From Cryomorpha sp963741985 (GTDB lineage: Bacteria > Bacteroidota > Bacteroidia > Flavobacteriales_D > Cryomorphaceae), in the NCBI GenBank assembly GCA_963741985.1, contig CAVUKD010000004.1, forward strand, positions 806,001 to 870,000: a DNA stretch of 64,000 nt. Direction: 5' to 3'. The number at the start of each line of letters is the position of its first letter. Position 1 is the first letter of the stretch. Below, piece by piece: positions 36,972-46,084 of this stretch. The translations under genes were made by a program, and so were the position numbers. Under the pieces are notes generated by a model that was given only the letters and a program-made list of their open reading frames with translations, searched no databases and was not told the origin of the DNA.

Positions 36972-37020
36972 ATATACGACATAAATAATGTCGAAATAAA
37001 TTTGGATTTATACACAGTAC

Positions 37021-37526
37021 CTGAAGGGAGTCCCACCGCACCCACCGTTTCAACATTTTCGAATAATAACCCCACTTCCCATTAACCATATAAGCCATTT
37101 TCCGATTTCTCGGGATTTTCAAAAGAAAAATAGTTGGACATATAAAACCCTCATTTTTAACATATATGAACTTATATCCCTTCCCTTATATACCTTATAT
37201 GTTTCAAAAAAACAGCCTCCAAACACATCCAACTCTGCGCAATTTCGCAACTCTACACTTTATTCGCTCTGCTCACACATCGAGATCCTTCAACTTAACG
37301 CAGTGACCTCCAAGCGCAGCAAGACTCTGCGAAACCCTTTGCTTAGTTGCGGTTAAATAACTCACATCCCTAAAATTCCTGAACATCCTCCAGCACCCTG
37401 AATGCGAAATTCGTAATTCGTAATTAATTTAAAACAACCTCCAGCACCGAAATTTTGCCCATTGCCAACTGAGCGAAGCGACTTCACGACCAGAGGGAGT
37501 AATTGCCCATTGCCATTCAAATTCCC
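37021..37526. repeat. Intergenic repeat mosaic right of IS110
   Basis: No gene is supported. It begins with the right half of the interrupted REP-like element (CTGAAGGGAGTCCCACCGCA) and continues with CACCGTTTCAACATTTTCGA, AATAACCCCACTTCCC and AACCATATAAG, the same order of phrases as in the intact copies near 38.57, 39.96 and 40.19 kb. A GCGGTTAAAT phrase and ATTCGTAATTCGTAATT follow. Confidence 0.75.
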
Positions 37527-37539
37527 TACCTTCACCCCA

Positions 37540-38461
37540 ATGAAGCTCTTCCTAAAAAACCTCCTCCTCTTCATCCTCCTCGTCATCCCGGCCTATACGA
37601 TTATCACCTACCTCGTTGGCAAAAACTTCCCACATAAATACATCTACCTCACAAATATCTCCTACCGTCCCGCCTCCTACGGACACCTACAAACCCGCAT
37701 AGCCGACATTCCCAACTATACCCACGTGGACTACCTCGCCATCGGCTCATCCCACGCCTACCGTGGCTTCGACCCCAGAATTTTTGAAGAATACGGATAC
37801 ACATTATTCAACCTCGGCTCCAGCGCACAGTCGCCGCTTCCAAACCAAATACCTTCTAAAAAAATATATCGACCACCTCAACCCCGACACCGTAATCATC
37901 GAAACCTTTCCCGGCGCCTTCACCTTCGACGGGGTGGAATCCACTACAGATGTTATATCCAACGACAACCTAAGCATCGACCTCTTCCTCCTCGCAATAT
38001 CCCATACCAATATCCGCCCGCTGAACACCTTCCTCTACCGCTTTGTCGACAAAGACCTTCTCGGCAAAACCTACCGTGAACGCTCCTACAGCCGCCACAG
38101 CACCTACATCCCCGGAGGCTTCGTAGCCATCGACCAAGGCTACTACAAAGAAACCACCCCATTAGAACCCACAACCCTAACCTACCGCGACGACCAGCTA
38201 ACCGCCTTCCACGACATGCTCACCTTTCTCAAAAATAAAGACGTTCCCTACCTCCTCGTTCAGGCGCCCGTAAGCCGCGACTTCTACAAAGCCCTCGGCG
38301 ACATCGCCCCCTTCGACAGCTTAATGAACTCCTACGGCCCTTACACGAACTACAACACCAACCTCACCCTCCCCGACACCAACTTCTTCGACCTCGACCA
38401 CCTAAACCAATACGGAGTAGAAGTCTTCGACCGTAAATTTTTGGACGAAAGGGGTTCTTAG
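37540..38461 (+). pseudogene. SGNH/AlgJ-like O-acylation partner protein, frameshifted
   Basis: A membrane-anchored SGNH-type protein of about 306 residues. The ATG at 37540 begins MKLFLKNLLLFILLVIPAY, a single membrane segment. AIGSSHAYRGFDP gives the GSSH nucleophile motif, and DLDHLNQYG near the end the Asp-x-x-His/Asn block. The frame changes after NLGSSAQSPL; removing one C from CC at 37840-37841 restores QTKYLLKKYIDHLNPDT. Such proteins pair with MBOAT acyltransferases and finish acetyl transfer in the periplasm. The single indel may be a sequencing error. Confidence 0.78.
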
Positions 38462-38464
38462 GTA

Positions 38465-38845
38465 TTCATTCCATTAAACTAACCGTCACCCGCTACCGCG
38501 CGATTGTATCGCGTGGTTACTCGCATCCTCCAGTACCCAAAACCCCATCAGCACATCATCCCACGCGCCGCCCCGACCCTAAAGGGAGACCCACCGCACC
38601 CACCGTTTCAACATTTTCTGCTAATAACCCCACTTCCCTTTAACCATATTGGTCATAAAAGATCTGCTGCGCTGGGTATGTACCCTGCGCCTGTCCTCCA
38701 ACACTCGAAAACCGTAATTCGTAATTCGTAATTATTTCCACCACGCACCGCCCCAGCCCTAATTGAGCGGAGCGTTCTCATGACCGTAGGAATAATTCGT
38801 AACCCGGAATTAAAATTGTATATTTACCTAAACAAAATTGTAAAA
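38465..38845. repeat. Intergenic repeat mosaic left of the toxin-antitoxin module
   Basis: No gene is supported. It holds CGCGATTGTATCGCG near 38505, an uninterrupted REP-like copy at 38563-38600 that includes CGACCCTAAAGG (38574-38585), AACCATATTGGTCATAAAAG, CTGCGCTGGGTATGTACCC near 38668, and ATTCGTAATTCGTAATT near 38712. The order of phrases is the same as in the repeat block to the right of the module. Confidence 0.75.
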
Positions 38846-38853
38846 ATCCAATA

Positions 38854-39345
38854 ATGAGCACTAAACAAGTAGGAAAACGAAGAGGAAGACCAAGCACTCC
38901 AACCCCAAAAAAGGCCGCCAACACTGCTCGTCTATCCAAATTCTCCCCAACATGGGTTGTTGCCAACGCCAAAGACTCTCCTGATTTTAAATTGGAGATA
39001 ATCGATCGAATCAGAACTGGGGTAAAGAAAACTGATTGGAAACAGTTGATTAATAATCTTGGTGCCACCGAAAAGGAGTTTGAACACATATTACCCGCCT
39101 CCATTAGCAGTATGCAAAAGAAAACTGTTTACGGTAAGGAAACTTCAGAACGCATCTACGAAGTAGCACGATTATACGGTCAGGGATATCAAGTATTCGA
39201 TACCAAAGATGATTTCAAGAATTGGTTAACGACCCCCTCAAGAGCCCTCGGTGATAAAAAACCTTTTGATTTATTGGATAGTAGTCTTGGTTTTGAGATG
39301 GTAGAAAATGAGATTATTAGAATCCAGTACAACGTCTACAGCTAA
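38854..39345 (+). CDS. Xre/ParS-type antitoxin of a RES-Xre module
   Basis: A 163-residue protein with a basic, Pro-rich N-terminus (GKRRGRPSTPTPKKA), a helical HTH-like middle, and a C-terminal toxin-binding domain containing VARLYGQGYQVF and TTPSRALGDKKPFDLLDS. This is the MbcA/ParS/Xre (DUF2384) signature, with the conserved P..L....PFDLL. It binds DNA to repress its own operon and blocks the toxin's active site. Its TAA shares one base with the toxin ATG, the usual arrangement. Confidence 0.9.
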   Translation: MSTKQVGKRRGRPSTPTPKKAANTARLSKFSPTWVVANAKDSPDFKLEIIDRIRTGVKKTDWKQLINNLGATEKEFEHILPASISSMQKKTVYGKETSERIYEVARLYGQGYQVFDTKDDFKNWLTTPSRALGDKKPFDLLDSSLGFEMVENEIIRIQYNVYS

Positions 39346-39815
39346 TGGTCGTTTACAGAGTCGCTGATGTAAGATTTAAGGATAAAACACTTTCTGGCAT
39401 TGGGGCAGAAAAAGTCGGAGGACGATGGAACGAGGTAGGCATTCGAGCGGTATATTGCTCAGAGAATATTTCTCTCGCATTACTTGAATACTATGTGCAC
39501 TCGGGAAATATTGCCTTTCTGCCAAAAGAAATTCTAATTGCCAAAATTGAATTTCCCGATGAATTTAAAATTGAAGTCCTAAAACATCTCCCTGAAAAAT
39601 GGAATCAATATCCTTATAATTCCAAAACAACTTCAGTTTTCACAAACATATCCACAGATCGAAACCTATTCGCCCTGCGCGTACCGTCAACTATTGTACC
39701 CTTGGAGTCAAACATAATCCTTAATCCGCTATACAAAGAATTCGGAAAAGTAGAGATCACCGAATTTATCCAACTGCCTGTTGATCAAAGATTAAAAAAA
39801 GGCAAACGCGAATGA
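39345..39815 (+). CDS. RES-domain NAD+-degrading toxin
   Basis: A 156-residue RES toxin. The family is named for its conserved Arg, Glu and Ser: Arg5 in VVYRVAD, the Glu in LALLEYYVH after GGRWNEVG, and the Ser of VPSTIV or ESNIILNP near the C-terminus. Characterised homologues (MbcT, Res) cleave NAD+ and arrest growth. The one-base overlap with the antitoxin gene enforces coupled translation. The pair sits as a cassette between two blocks of the same intergenic repeat and has no link to sugar metabolism. Confidence 0.92.
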   Translation: MVVYRVADVRFKDKTLSGIGAEKVGGRWNEVGIRAVYCSENISLALLEYYVHSGNIAFLPKEILIAKIEFPDEFKIEVLKHLPEKWNQYPYNSKTTSVFTNISTDRNLFALRVPSTIVPLESNIILNPLYKEFGKVEITEFIQLPVDQRLKKGKRE

Positions 39816-39817
39816 GT

Positions 39818-40420
39818 CTTCCACCGCCCCGCCCCCATGGAACATCCTGACATTCATCGTCAGGATCAGCTCTGCTGCGCTGGGTATGTACCCTGCGCCT
39901 GTCCTCCATAACCGAAAACCCCATCAGCACATTAGCACATCAGCAAATCAGCAAATCCACCACGCGCCGCCCCGACCCTGAAGGGAGTCCCACCGCACCC
40001 ACCGTTTCAACATTTTCGAATAATAACCCCACCTCCCTTTAACCATATAAGGCATTTTCCCGATTTCTCGGGATTTTCAAAAGAAAAATAGTTGGACATA
40101 AAAGATCTGCTGCGCTGGGTATGTACCCTGCGCTTGTCCTCCATCACCGAAAACCCCATCAGCACATTAGCAAATCAGCAAATCCACCACGCGCCGCCCC
40201 GACCCTAAAGGGAGACCCACCACACCCACCGTTTCAACATTTTCTGCTAATAACCCCACTTCCCTTTACCATATAAGGCATTTTCCCGATTTCTCGGGAT
40301 TTTCAAAAGAAAAATAGTTGGTCATAAAAGATCTGCTGCGCTGGGTATGTACCCTGCGCCTGTCCTCTATCACCGAAAACCCCATCAGCACATTAGCAAA
40401 TCGTCAAATCAGCAAATTTT
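39818..40420. repeat. Tandem intergenic repeat of ~225-237 bases, three copies
   Basis: CTGCTGCGCTGGGTATG recurs at 39872, 40109 and 40332 (spacings 237 and 223). Each unit runs in the order: this hairpin (GGGTATGTACCC flanked by GCGC arms), ACCGAAAACCCCATCAGCAC, AGCAAATC, the REP-like CGCCGCCCCGACCC element, CACCGTTTCAACATTTTC, and CCATATAAGGCATTTTCCCG. The REP-like copies lie at 39964-40003 and 40193-40232. There is no credible gene. Confidence 0.85.
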
Positions 40421-40423
40421 CCC

Positions 40424-40431
40424 TACTTTCG
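40424..40431 (+). promoter_or_regulatory. Possible -7 promoter box (TACTTTCG) upstream of the second wzm
   Basis: TACTTTCG fits TAnnTT(T/C)G and ends 18 bases before the ATG at 40450. Confidence 0.35.
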
Positions 40432-40449
40432 CCACCGCAAAAACCCCCC

Positions 40450-41304
40450 ATGCCCGAACTCGAAAAACGCGTTTACACCCCGCACTCAAACCTCCGCCGC
40501 CCCTGGCACATGATCGGAGATATCGCCAAAGACATTCGCCGCGGACAAGACCTCGCCATGCGCCTCACCATTCGCGATATTAAAGCCATGTATCGCCAAA
40601 GCGCCCTCGGCTTCCTCTGGGCATTTATCATCCCCATCGCCAATACGGTAACCTGGATTTTCCTCAACGCCACGGCATCATATCCCTCGGCGAATCCACC
40701 GGACTCCCTACCCCGTGTACGTCTTCACCGGCACCATGATCTGGGCCATGTTTCTGGAAAGCATGCAGTCGCCGATCAACAAGACCTCCCAGAACAAATC
40801 GGTGATCGCCAAGGTCAACTTCCCCCGCGAAGCCATCATCATGTCGGCCATTTACCAGTCCCTCTTCAACGCCGCCATCAAAGCAATTATCCTCATCGTA
40901 GCCCTCAGCATTCATGGGCTATGCAGGCACCTACACCCTCCTCCTCTTTCCCCTTGCCCTCCTCTCCCTCGTATTGGTCGGCACCACCATCGGCCTCCTC
41001 CTCACCCCTATCGCCACCCTCTACACCGATATCAGCAAAGGACTGCCCCTCATCATGCAGTTCCTAATGTACACCACGCCGGTAATTTACGCCATTCCTA
41101 AGGCGGGGCTTACCGCCAAAATTGATCCATGCCAACCCACTCACCCCCCTTATCATTACCGCCCGCAGCTGGCTCACCGGATCCATGGGCGACTTTATCC
41201 CCCAGTTTCTGGTTATCAATGGCATCAACCTCGTCCTCCTGGTTATTATGACCATCGGCTTCAGAGTGGCATTGCCCATCCTTATCGAACGTATGAACGC
41301 TTAA
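40450..41304 (+). pseudogene. wzm: Second polysaccharide ABC transporter permease, multiply frameshifted
   Basis: An ABC-2 permease whose text is spread over all three frames. MPELEKRVYTPHSNLRR and LTIRDIKAMYRQSALGFLW open it. GIISLGESTGLPTP then appears in another frame, VYVFTGTMIWAMFLE in a third, MGYAGTYTLLLFPLAL after another change, and IHANPLTPLIITARSW plus the last helix after a fourth. The breaks fall near 40672, 40713, 40908 and 41124. Each segment is well conserved and free of internal stops, which suggests recent decay or sequencing indels. It is distinct in sequence from the intact wzm at 27657-28526. Confidence 0.8.
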
Positions 41305-41309
41305 CGCAA

Positions 41310-42550
41310 ATGGAAAAGGAAACCCTCGTAATCGTCGAACACGTAGCCAAGAAATTTTGCCGCGACCTCAAGACCAGCCTCTGGTATGGCATGAAAGACC
41401 TCGGCTCAGAATTCCTCGCCCACAAACCCAATGACGATATCCAACTGCGCCCGAAAGAATTCTGGGCGGTAAAAGATATCAACTTCGAACTCAAACGCGG
41501 TGAATGCCTCGGCCTTATCGGACGCAATGGCGCCGGCAAGTCCACCCTCCTCAAAATACTCAATGGCCTTATAAAACCCGACAAAGGCCGCATAGAAATG
41601 CGCGGACGCATAGGCGCTCTCATCGAACTCGGTTCCGGCTTCAATCCCATCCTTACCGGAAGGGAAAACATCTACAACAACGGCTCCGTACTCGGCCTCA
41701 ACAAGAAGGAAATCGACGCCGTACTCGACGAGATTATCGACTTCTCCGAGATCGAGAAGTTTATCGACACCCCCGTACAGTATTACAGCTCGGGAATGAA
41801 AGTCCGCCTTGGATTCTCTGTCGCCGCGCACATGAAACCCGACGTCCTCATCCTCGACGAAGTCCTCGCCGTGGGCGACTCGGGCTTTAAGATCAAATCC
41901 TTCAATAAGATCAACTCCATCATGCGCGAGGTCGGCCGTAATCTTCGTGAGCCACTCCATGCCCCATATCGCCAATATCACCAATAAGGTGCTCCTGATG
42001 GAAAATGGCATCGTGGACTATTACGGCGAGAATATCACCGACGGCATCGAGCGCTACTTCGGCCTCTTTGCCGGCGACAAATCCCGCGTAGAATTCAACG
42101 ACTTTGCCACCATCGAAGCATATGAAAATCCACCCCTCGGATATCTACCGCAACAAGAACGAAGACATCCCGTCCATCGACTACCGCGATCCTATCCGCG
42201 TAGAACTTTCGTTAAAAGTAGCCCCACAGATCGAATGGTTTCACGTCAAACTCCAGGTTACCGACAAGGATCTCAAGATCGTCGGCATTTACGACAGTTT
42301 TCAGTTTCAGGAAGCCATCCCCAACAACCGCGACCTCCACAACCTCAAGGTTACCATTCCCGACAGCATCTTTATCGATGGCGAGTACTCCGTGACCGTA
42401 TTTATCCAGCAGCGCGATATGGCCACCGCCAAATGGAACCTCCTCGCCGTATACCGCTACTGGGCCAAATTCAAAATGAAAGCCTCGAAGGGATTGGGCT
42501 ATGTGCCTGCTGTTGTTTACCTGCCGGGGAATATTGAGATGGAAAATTAG
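41310..42550 (+). pseudogene. wzt: Second Wzt-like ABC transporter ATPase, frameshifted twice
   Basis: The first ~210 residues are an intact ATPase core: GLIGRNGAGKST (Walker A), YSSGMKVRLGF (signature) and VLILDEVLAVGD (Walker B). The frame breaks near 41937; VIFVSHSMPHIANITNKVLL resumes in another frame with the switch His. A second break near 42118 leads to KIHPSDIYRNKNED and the Wzt C-terminal beta domain, ending GNIEMEN. It lies five bases after the second wzm. Together they would be an alternative exporter for a different glycan, if functional. Confidence 0.85.
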
Positions 42551-44605
42551 CTTTAAGCTCCAAGCCATAAGCTGCAAGATGAAGATCAAGCCAAAGGCGT
42601 GGCTGAAAACCAAACCAATGACCACTGGAAATACGAAGAGAAAACATTCAATCCTATCCTAATCTCCACCCCACACACGGAACTCTCCCCCTTTGGAGGG
42701 GGATAAAGGGGGAGGACTGGAGGGGGACAAAGGGGGAGGACGCCAAACCTCAACACCGACAACCTCTTGCAGCCCGCTTTCGCGGGATCTTCGCCTTTGG
42801 CTCGACTTGTTGCAAATCCCGCATTCGGGCGGGGAAGCTTAAGGCTTGAAGCTAATTCTCCGCCACGCTGCATTTAATGCTGCGTCTTCCGAAGGGGCGC
42901 GCTTCGCTCCCAAGAACTTCTATGGTTCAAAACCACTCGATGTGACGTGCTGTTTTGTTAATCTATGCACCACATGTTAATTACACCGAAAAAGGAACGT
43001 CATCTCGAGTGATTTCACAGCCGGTGACAAACCTTTATTAAATGGGGTAAATGAAGTGGCTGTGAAATTAGCTTCGCTGAGCTCCTTCGTCGGTTGTATC
43101 GAGAGACGGCGTGGCAAATCAAGTATTTCAAAGACCATTAAAAACATCTCGATACAATTTTAAAACCTAAGTATCTCTAAATCGCTTCGCTCCTAAGAGC
43201 TACTAACTGGTTTAAAACCACTCGATGTGACGTGCTCTTTTGTTAATCGATGCACCACATGTTAATCTACACCGAAAAAGGAACGTCATCTCGAGTGATT
43301 TCACAGCCGGTGACAAACCTTTATTAAATGGGGTAAATGAAGTGGCTGTGAAATTTTATCGAGAGGCGGCGTGGCAAACGAGAACGTATTTCCAACCATT
43401 AAAAAACATCTCGATACAATTTTTAACCTAAGTATCCTAAATCGCTTCGCTCCTGAGAGCTTCTATGGTTCAAAACGACTCGATGTGACGTGCTCTTTTG
43501 TTAATCGGTGCAAAACAAATTAACTACACCGAAAAAGGAACGTCATCTCGAGTGCTTTCAAAGCCGGAAACAAACCTTTATTAAATGCGATAAGTGAAGT
43601 GGCTGTGAAATTTTATCGAGAGGCGGCGTGGCAAACGAGAACGTATTTCCAACCATTAAAAACATCTACTCCCTCTGGTCGTATACAGAGTCATTTCATT
43701 TCTGAGACTGCTACGCTCAGTTCGATACAATTTTCTAAAACCAAATCGCTACGATCCTGAGAGCTTCTATGGTTCAAACCTCCGCTACGCTGCATTTGTA
43801 ATGCTGCGTCTTCCGAGGGCGCGCTTCGCTCCTGAGAGCTTCTATGGTTCAAAACCACTCGATGTGACGTACTCTTTTGTTAATCGGTGCAAAACAAATT
43901 AACCACACCGAATGTAACGTCATCTCGAGTGCCGCGCTTTCCGGCTTTATCGTTTGCGCGGTGTATCGAGAGACGGCGTGGCGAATGGTAATTGGTGATT
44001 AGTGATTGGTGATTAGTTTTTAGTTTCCCGAGCGGGCTCCCGGAGGTCGTTGGTTTTTGGAAAATTGTCAGGGGGATGTACCTACGCTCCGCTACGCTGC
44101 ATTTGTAATGCTGCGTCTTCCGTGGGAGCGCGCTTCGCTCCCGAGAGCTTCTATGGTTCAAAATCACTCGATGTGACGTGCTCTTTTGTTAATCTATGCA
44201 CCACATGTTAATTACACCGAAAAAGGAACGTCATCTCGAGTGATTTCACAGCCGGTGACAAACCTTTATTAAATGGGGTAAATGAAGTGGCTGTGAAATT
44301 AGCTTCGCTGAGCTCCTTCGTCGGTTGTATCGAGAGACGGCGTGGCAATGTTCCAACCATTAGAAAACATCTCGATACAATTTTAAAACCAAGTATCTCT
44401 AAATCGCTACGCTCCTAAGAGCTACTAACTTTTAAAACCACTCGATGTGACGTGCTCTTTTGTTAATCTATGCTCCACTACGCTGCATTTGTAATGGTAC
44501 GTCATCCGTAGGGGCGCGCTATCTGTCAGAGCCTTACAGCTTTATTATCCGCTACGCTGCATTTGTAATGCTGCGTCTTCCGTAGGGGCGCGCTATCTAT
44601 CAGAA
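42551..44605. repeat. Two-kilobase array of ~250-base three-hairpin repeat units
   Basis: No gene is supported. At least five long copies begin near 42910, 43200, 43455, 43830 and 44150, with a fragment near 44430. In the first copy CACTCGATGTGACG (42934-42947) faces CGTCATCTCGAGTG (42998-43011). ATTTCACAGCC (43012-43022) faces GGCTGTGAAAT (43058-43068). TTGTATCGAGA near 43095 faces TCTCGATACAA near 43148. Copies differ by small insertions such as CGCTACGCTGCATTTGTAAT text. The left end (42545-42860) carries AAGCTTAAGGCTTGAAGC and GGAGGGGGA-type phrases. Confidence 0.88.
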
Positions 44606-44607
44606 CC

Positions 44608-46080
44608 TTACGGCTTTAGTACCAGCTTTGAATTGCGAGTTATCCCACCATCCGCAGATACGGCAGTAAGCAGATAAATTCCGGCCTGATAATCCGAAAC
44701 CTGAAGTTCAATCCGGTCTGTAGAAAGTTTTTGCTCATATACCATTTTGCCGTCCAAAGAAAAAATTCGCAAAACTCCTCCAAGCATTTCATTTCCTGTC
44801 TCAATCCACAACCGCTCATCCGCAGGATTCGGATAGACCCGCATTTCACTTTTGTCCAACTCAGTCGCAGACAAAATCAAACCTTCCACTTCGATTGTTT
44901 GGTAGGTAGTGTCCCTGTCTCCACCCAAGCTCTCACTTACGAGCATCACCTCATAGGTGCCGGCTTCCGCGTATGTGTGGTGTGCATGTCTATCGGTCGC
45001 TGAAGTGCCATCCCCAAAATCCCAAAACGTAGATAAATTGAATTCAGAGATGTTCTTAAAGCTTACGGATAAATCTTCATCCGACATTATGAAATCATTA
45101 ATTGGAGCAGGTCGCGAATCTTTGTTTTTAAATACAGCGATATTGGTAATTGGAGCTATGGCATTGTTGGGATTGCTCATTACAGCGCTGCTAATTAGGG
45201 CTCCGGTAGCAATGTTCACAGCATATATTCTATTTCCACGAATGTAATAATAACGTCCATTGATAGGATCAATGTCTGATACGCCACTTGAAAATTCATC
45301 GGAGCTTAAGGAGTTTTCTGATAAAATAACGACTTCTCCATTTTGTGGATCTATAGTTGCTAGACGCAATTGAGGATCTACAACAAGGGAATCGCTGGTC
45401 GATCCGGCTTTAAAATTTAATCCGTAAATCGTGCCTGTTAGCCAATTGTATGCAATGTTGGTAATCGGAGAAACTGCCCCATTAGGGTTGTTAATGGTTT
45501 CTTGAGAGATCAATGCGCCCGTGTTTATATCCACAGTTACAATCTGATTCGATCGGATATAAAAATATCTACCCGAAAGTGGATCTATATCAGAAACCCC
45601 ACTGCTGTATTGATCACCTGTCAGGGCACCGTCCGAAAGCACAGTAATCACGCCCGTTTCGGGATCGACTTTAGCGAAATAGAGAAGGGAATTTACATGT
45701 ACTAAACCATAAATGGTGCTATCTAACCAGTTGTAGGCGATATTACTTATAGGGCTCACCGGGTTAATAGCTAAGCTGCTGCACGTGAGCTGAGGCGCGA
45801 ATAAAACATCTCCGGTTTCAAGATCCGCTGTAATCATCTGGCCAAATCGCACGTAATGATATCGTCCTAAATTGGGATCCAAATCGCTGTTTCCTGATGA
45901 AAACTGATCCCCACTGAGGGCATTTTCATTGATTAAGTTAACTGCGCCATTATTCGGATTGAGCTTTGCAAGCTTTAAAGTGCCCGGTGTAAAATTCACA
46001 CCATATATATCTCCCGCATTTTGAGAATAGCCATAAAATGAGAAGAAGAAGGCCAAACCAAGTAAGTAAATTGACTTCAT
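44608..46080 (-). CDS. Secreted T9SS cargo protein with repeat domain and PKD domain
   Basis: A 490-residue exported protein. It has a signal peptide (MKSIYLLGLAFFFSFYGYSQ). Three repeats of ~90-100 residues follow, each with SSGxSDIDPxxGRYYYIR and TGALIS, preceded by NIAYNWLxxTIYGL, suggesting a beta-propeller-like fold. A PKD domain has FWDFGDGTSA and HTYAEAGTYEV. The C-terminal type IX sorting domain has VYPNPADERLWIE and GIYLLTA, ending in LVLKP. It should be passed through T9SS and anchored on the surface or released. Function is unknown. It lies between two blocks of three-hairpin repeats. Confidence 0.88.
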   Translation of the reverse strand: MKSIYLLGLAFFFSFYGYSQNAGDIYGVNFTPGTLKLAKLNPNNGAVNLINENALSGDQFSSGNSDLDPNLGRYHYVRFGQMITADLETGDVLFAPQLTCSSLAINPVSPISNIAYNWLDSTIYGLVHVNSLLYFAKVDPETGVITVLSDGALTGDQYSSGVSDIDPLSGRYFYIRSNQIVTVDINTGALISQETINNPNGAVSPITNIAYNWLTGTIYGLNFKAGSTSDSLVVDPQLRLATIDPQNGEVVILSENSLSSDEFSSGVSDIDPINGRYYYIRGNRIYAVNIATGALISSAVMSNPNNAIAPITNIAVFKNKDSRPAPINDFIMSDEDLSVSFKNISEFNLSTFWDFGDGTSATDRHAHHTYAEAGTYEVMLVSESLGGDRDTTYQTIEVEGLILSATELDKSEMRVYPNPADERLWIETGNEMLGGVLRIFSLDGKMVYEQKLSTDRIELQVSDYQAGIYLLTAVSADGGITRNSKLVLKP

Positions 46081-46084
46081 ATAA

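Larger units (their letters stand above)
35625..37020 (+). mobile_element. IS110-family insertion sequence inserted in a REP-like repeat
   Basis: A 1396-base element that encodes one DEDD transposase and a long 5' noncoding segment. The ends are set by comparison with an uninterrupted copy of the host repeat at 39964-40003. The left flank matches that copy through CCGACCCT and the right flank resumes at CCTGAAGGGAGTCCC, so the shared core is CT (or CCT), present at both junctions. No terminal inverted repeats are evident, as expected for this family. I place the element from the core at 35625 to 37020. It lies between the MBOAT and SGNH genes without breaking either. Confidence 0.88.

Noticed and set aside
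40664..42011. Open frames antisense to the second wzm/wzt pair
   Set aside because: They appear because the real genes are frameshifted; the plus-strand segments carry clear ABC-transporter motifs.
42910..44480. Possible CRISPR array or retron-type element
   Set aside because: Whole ~250-base units are conserved, not short repeats with variable spacers, and no reverse transcriptase or cas gene is in the window.
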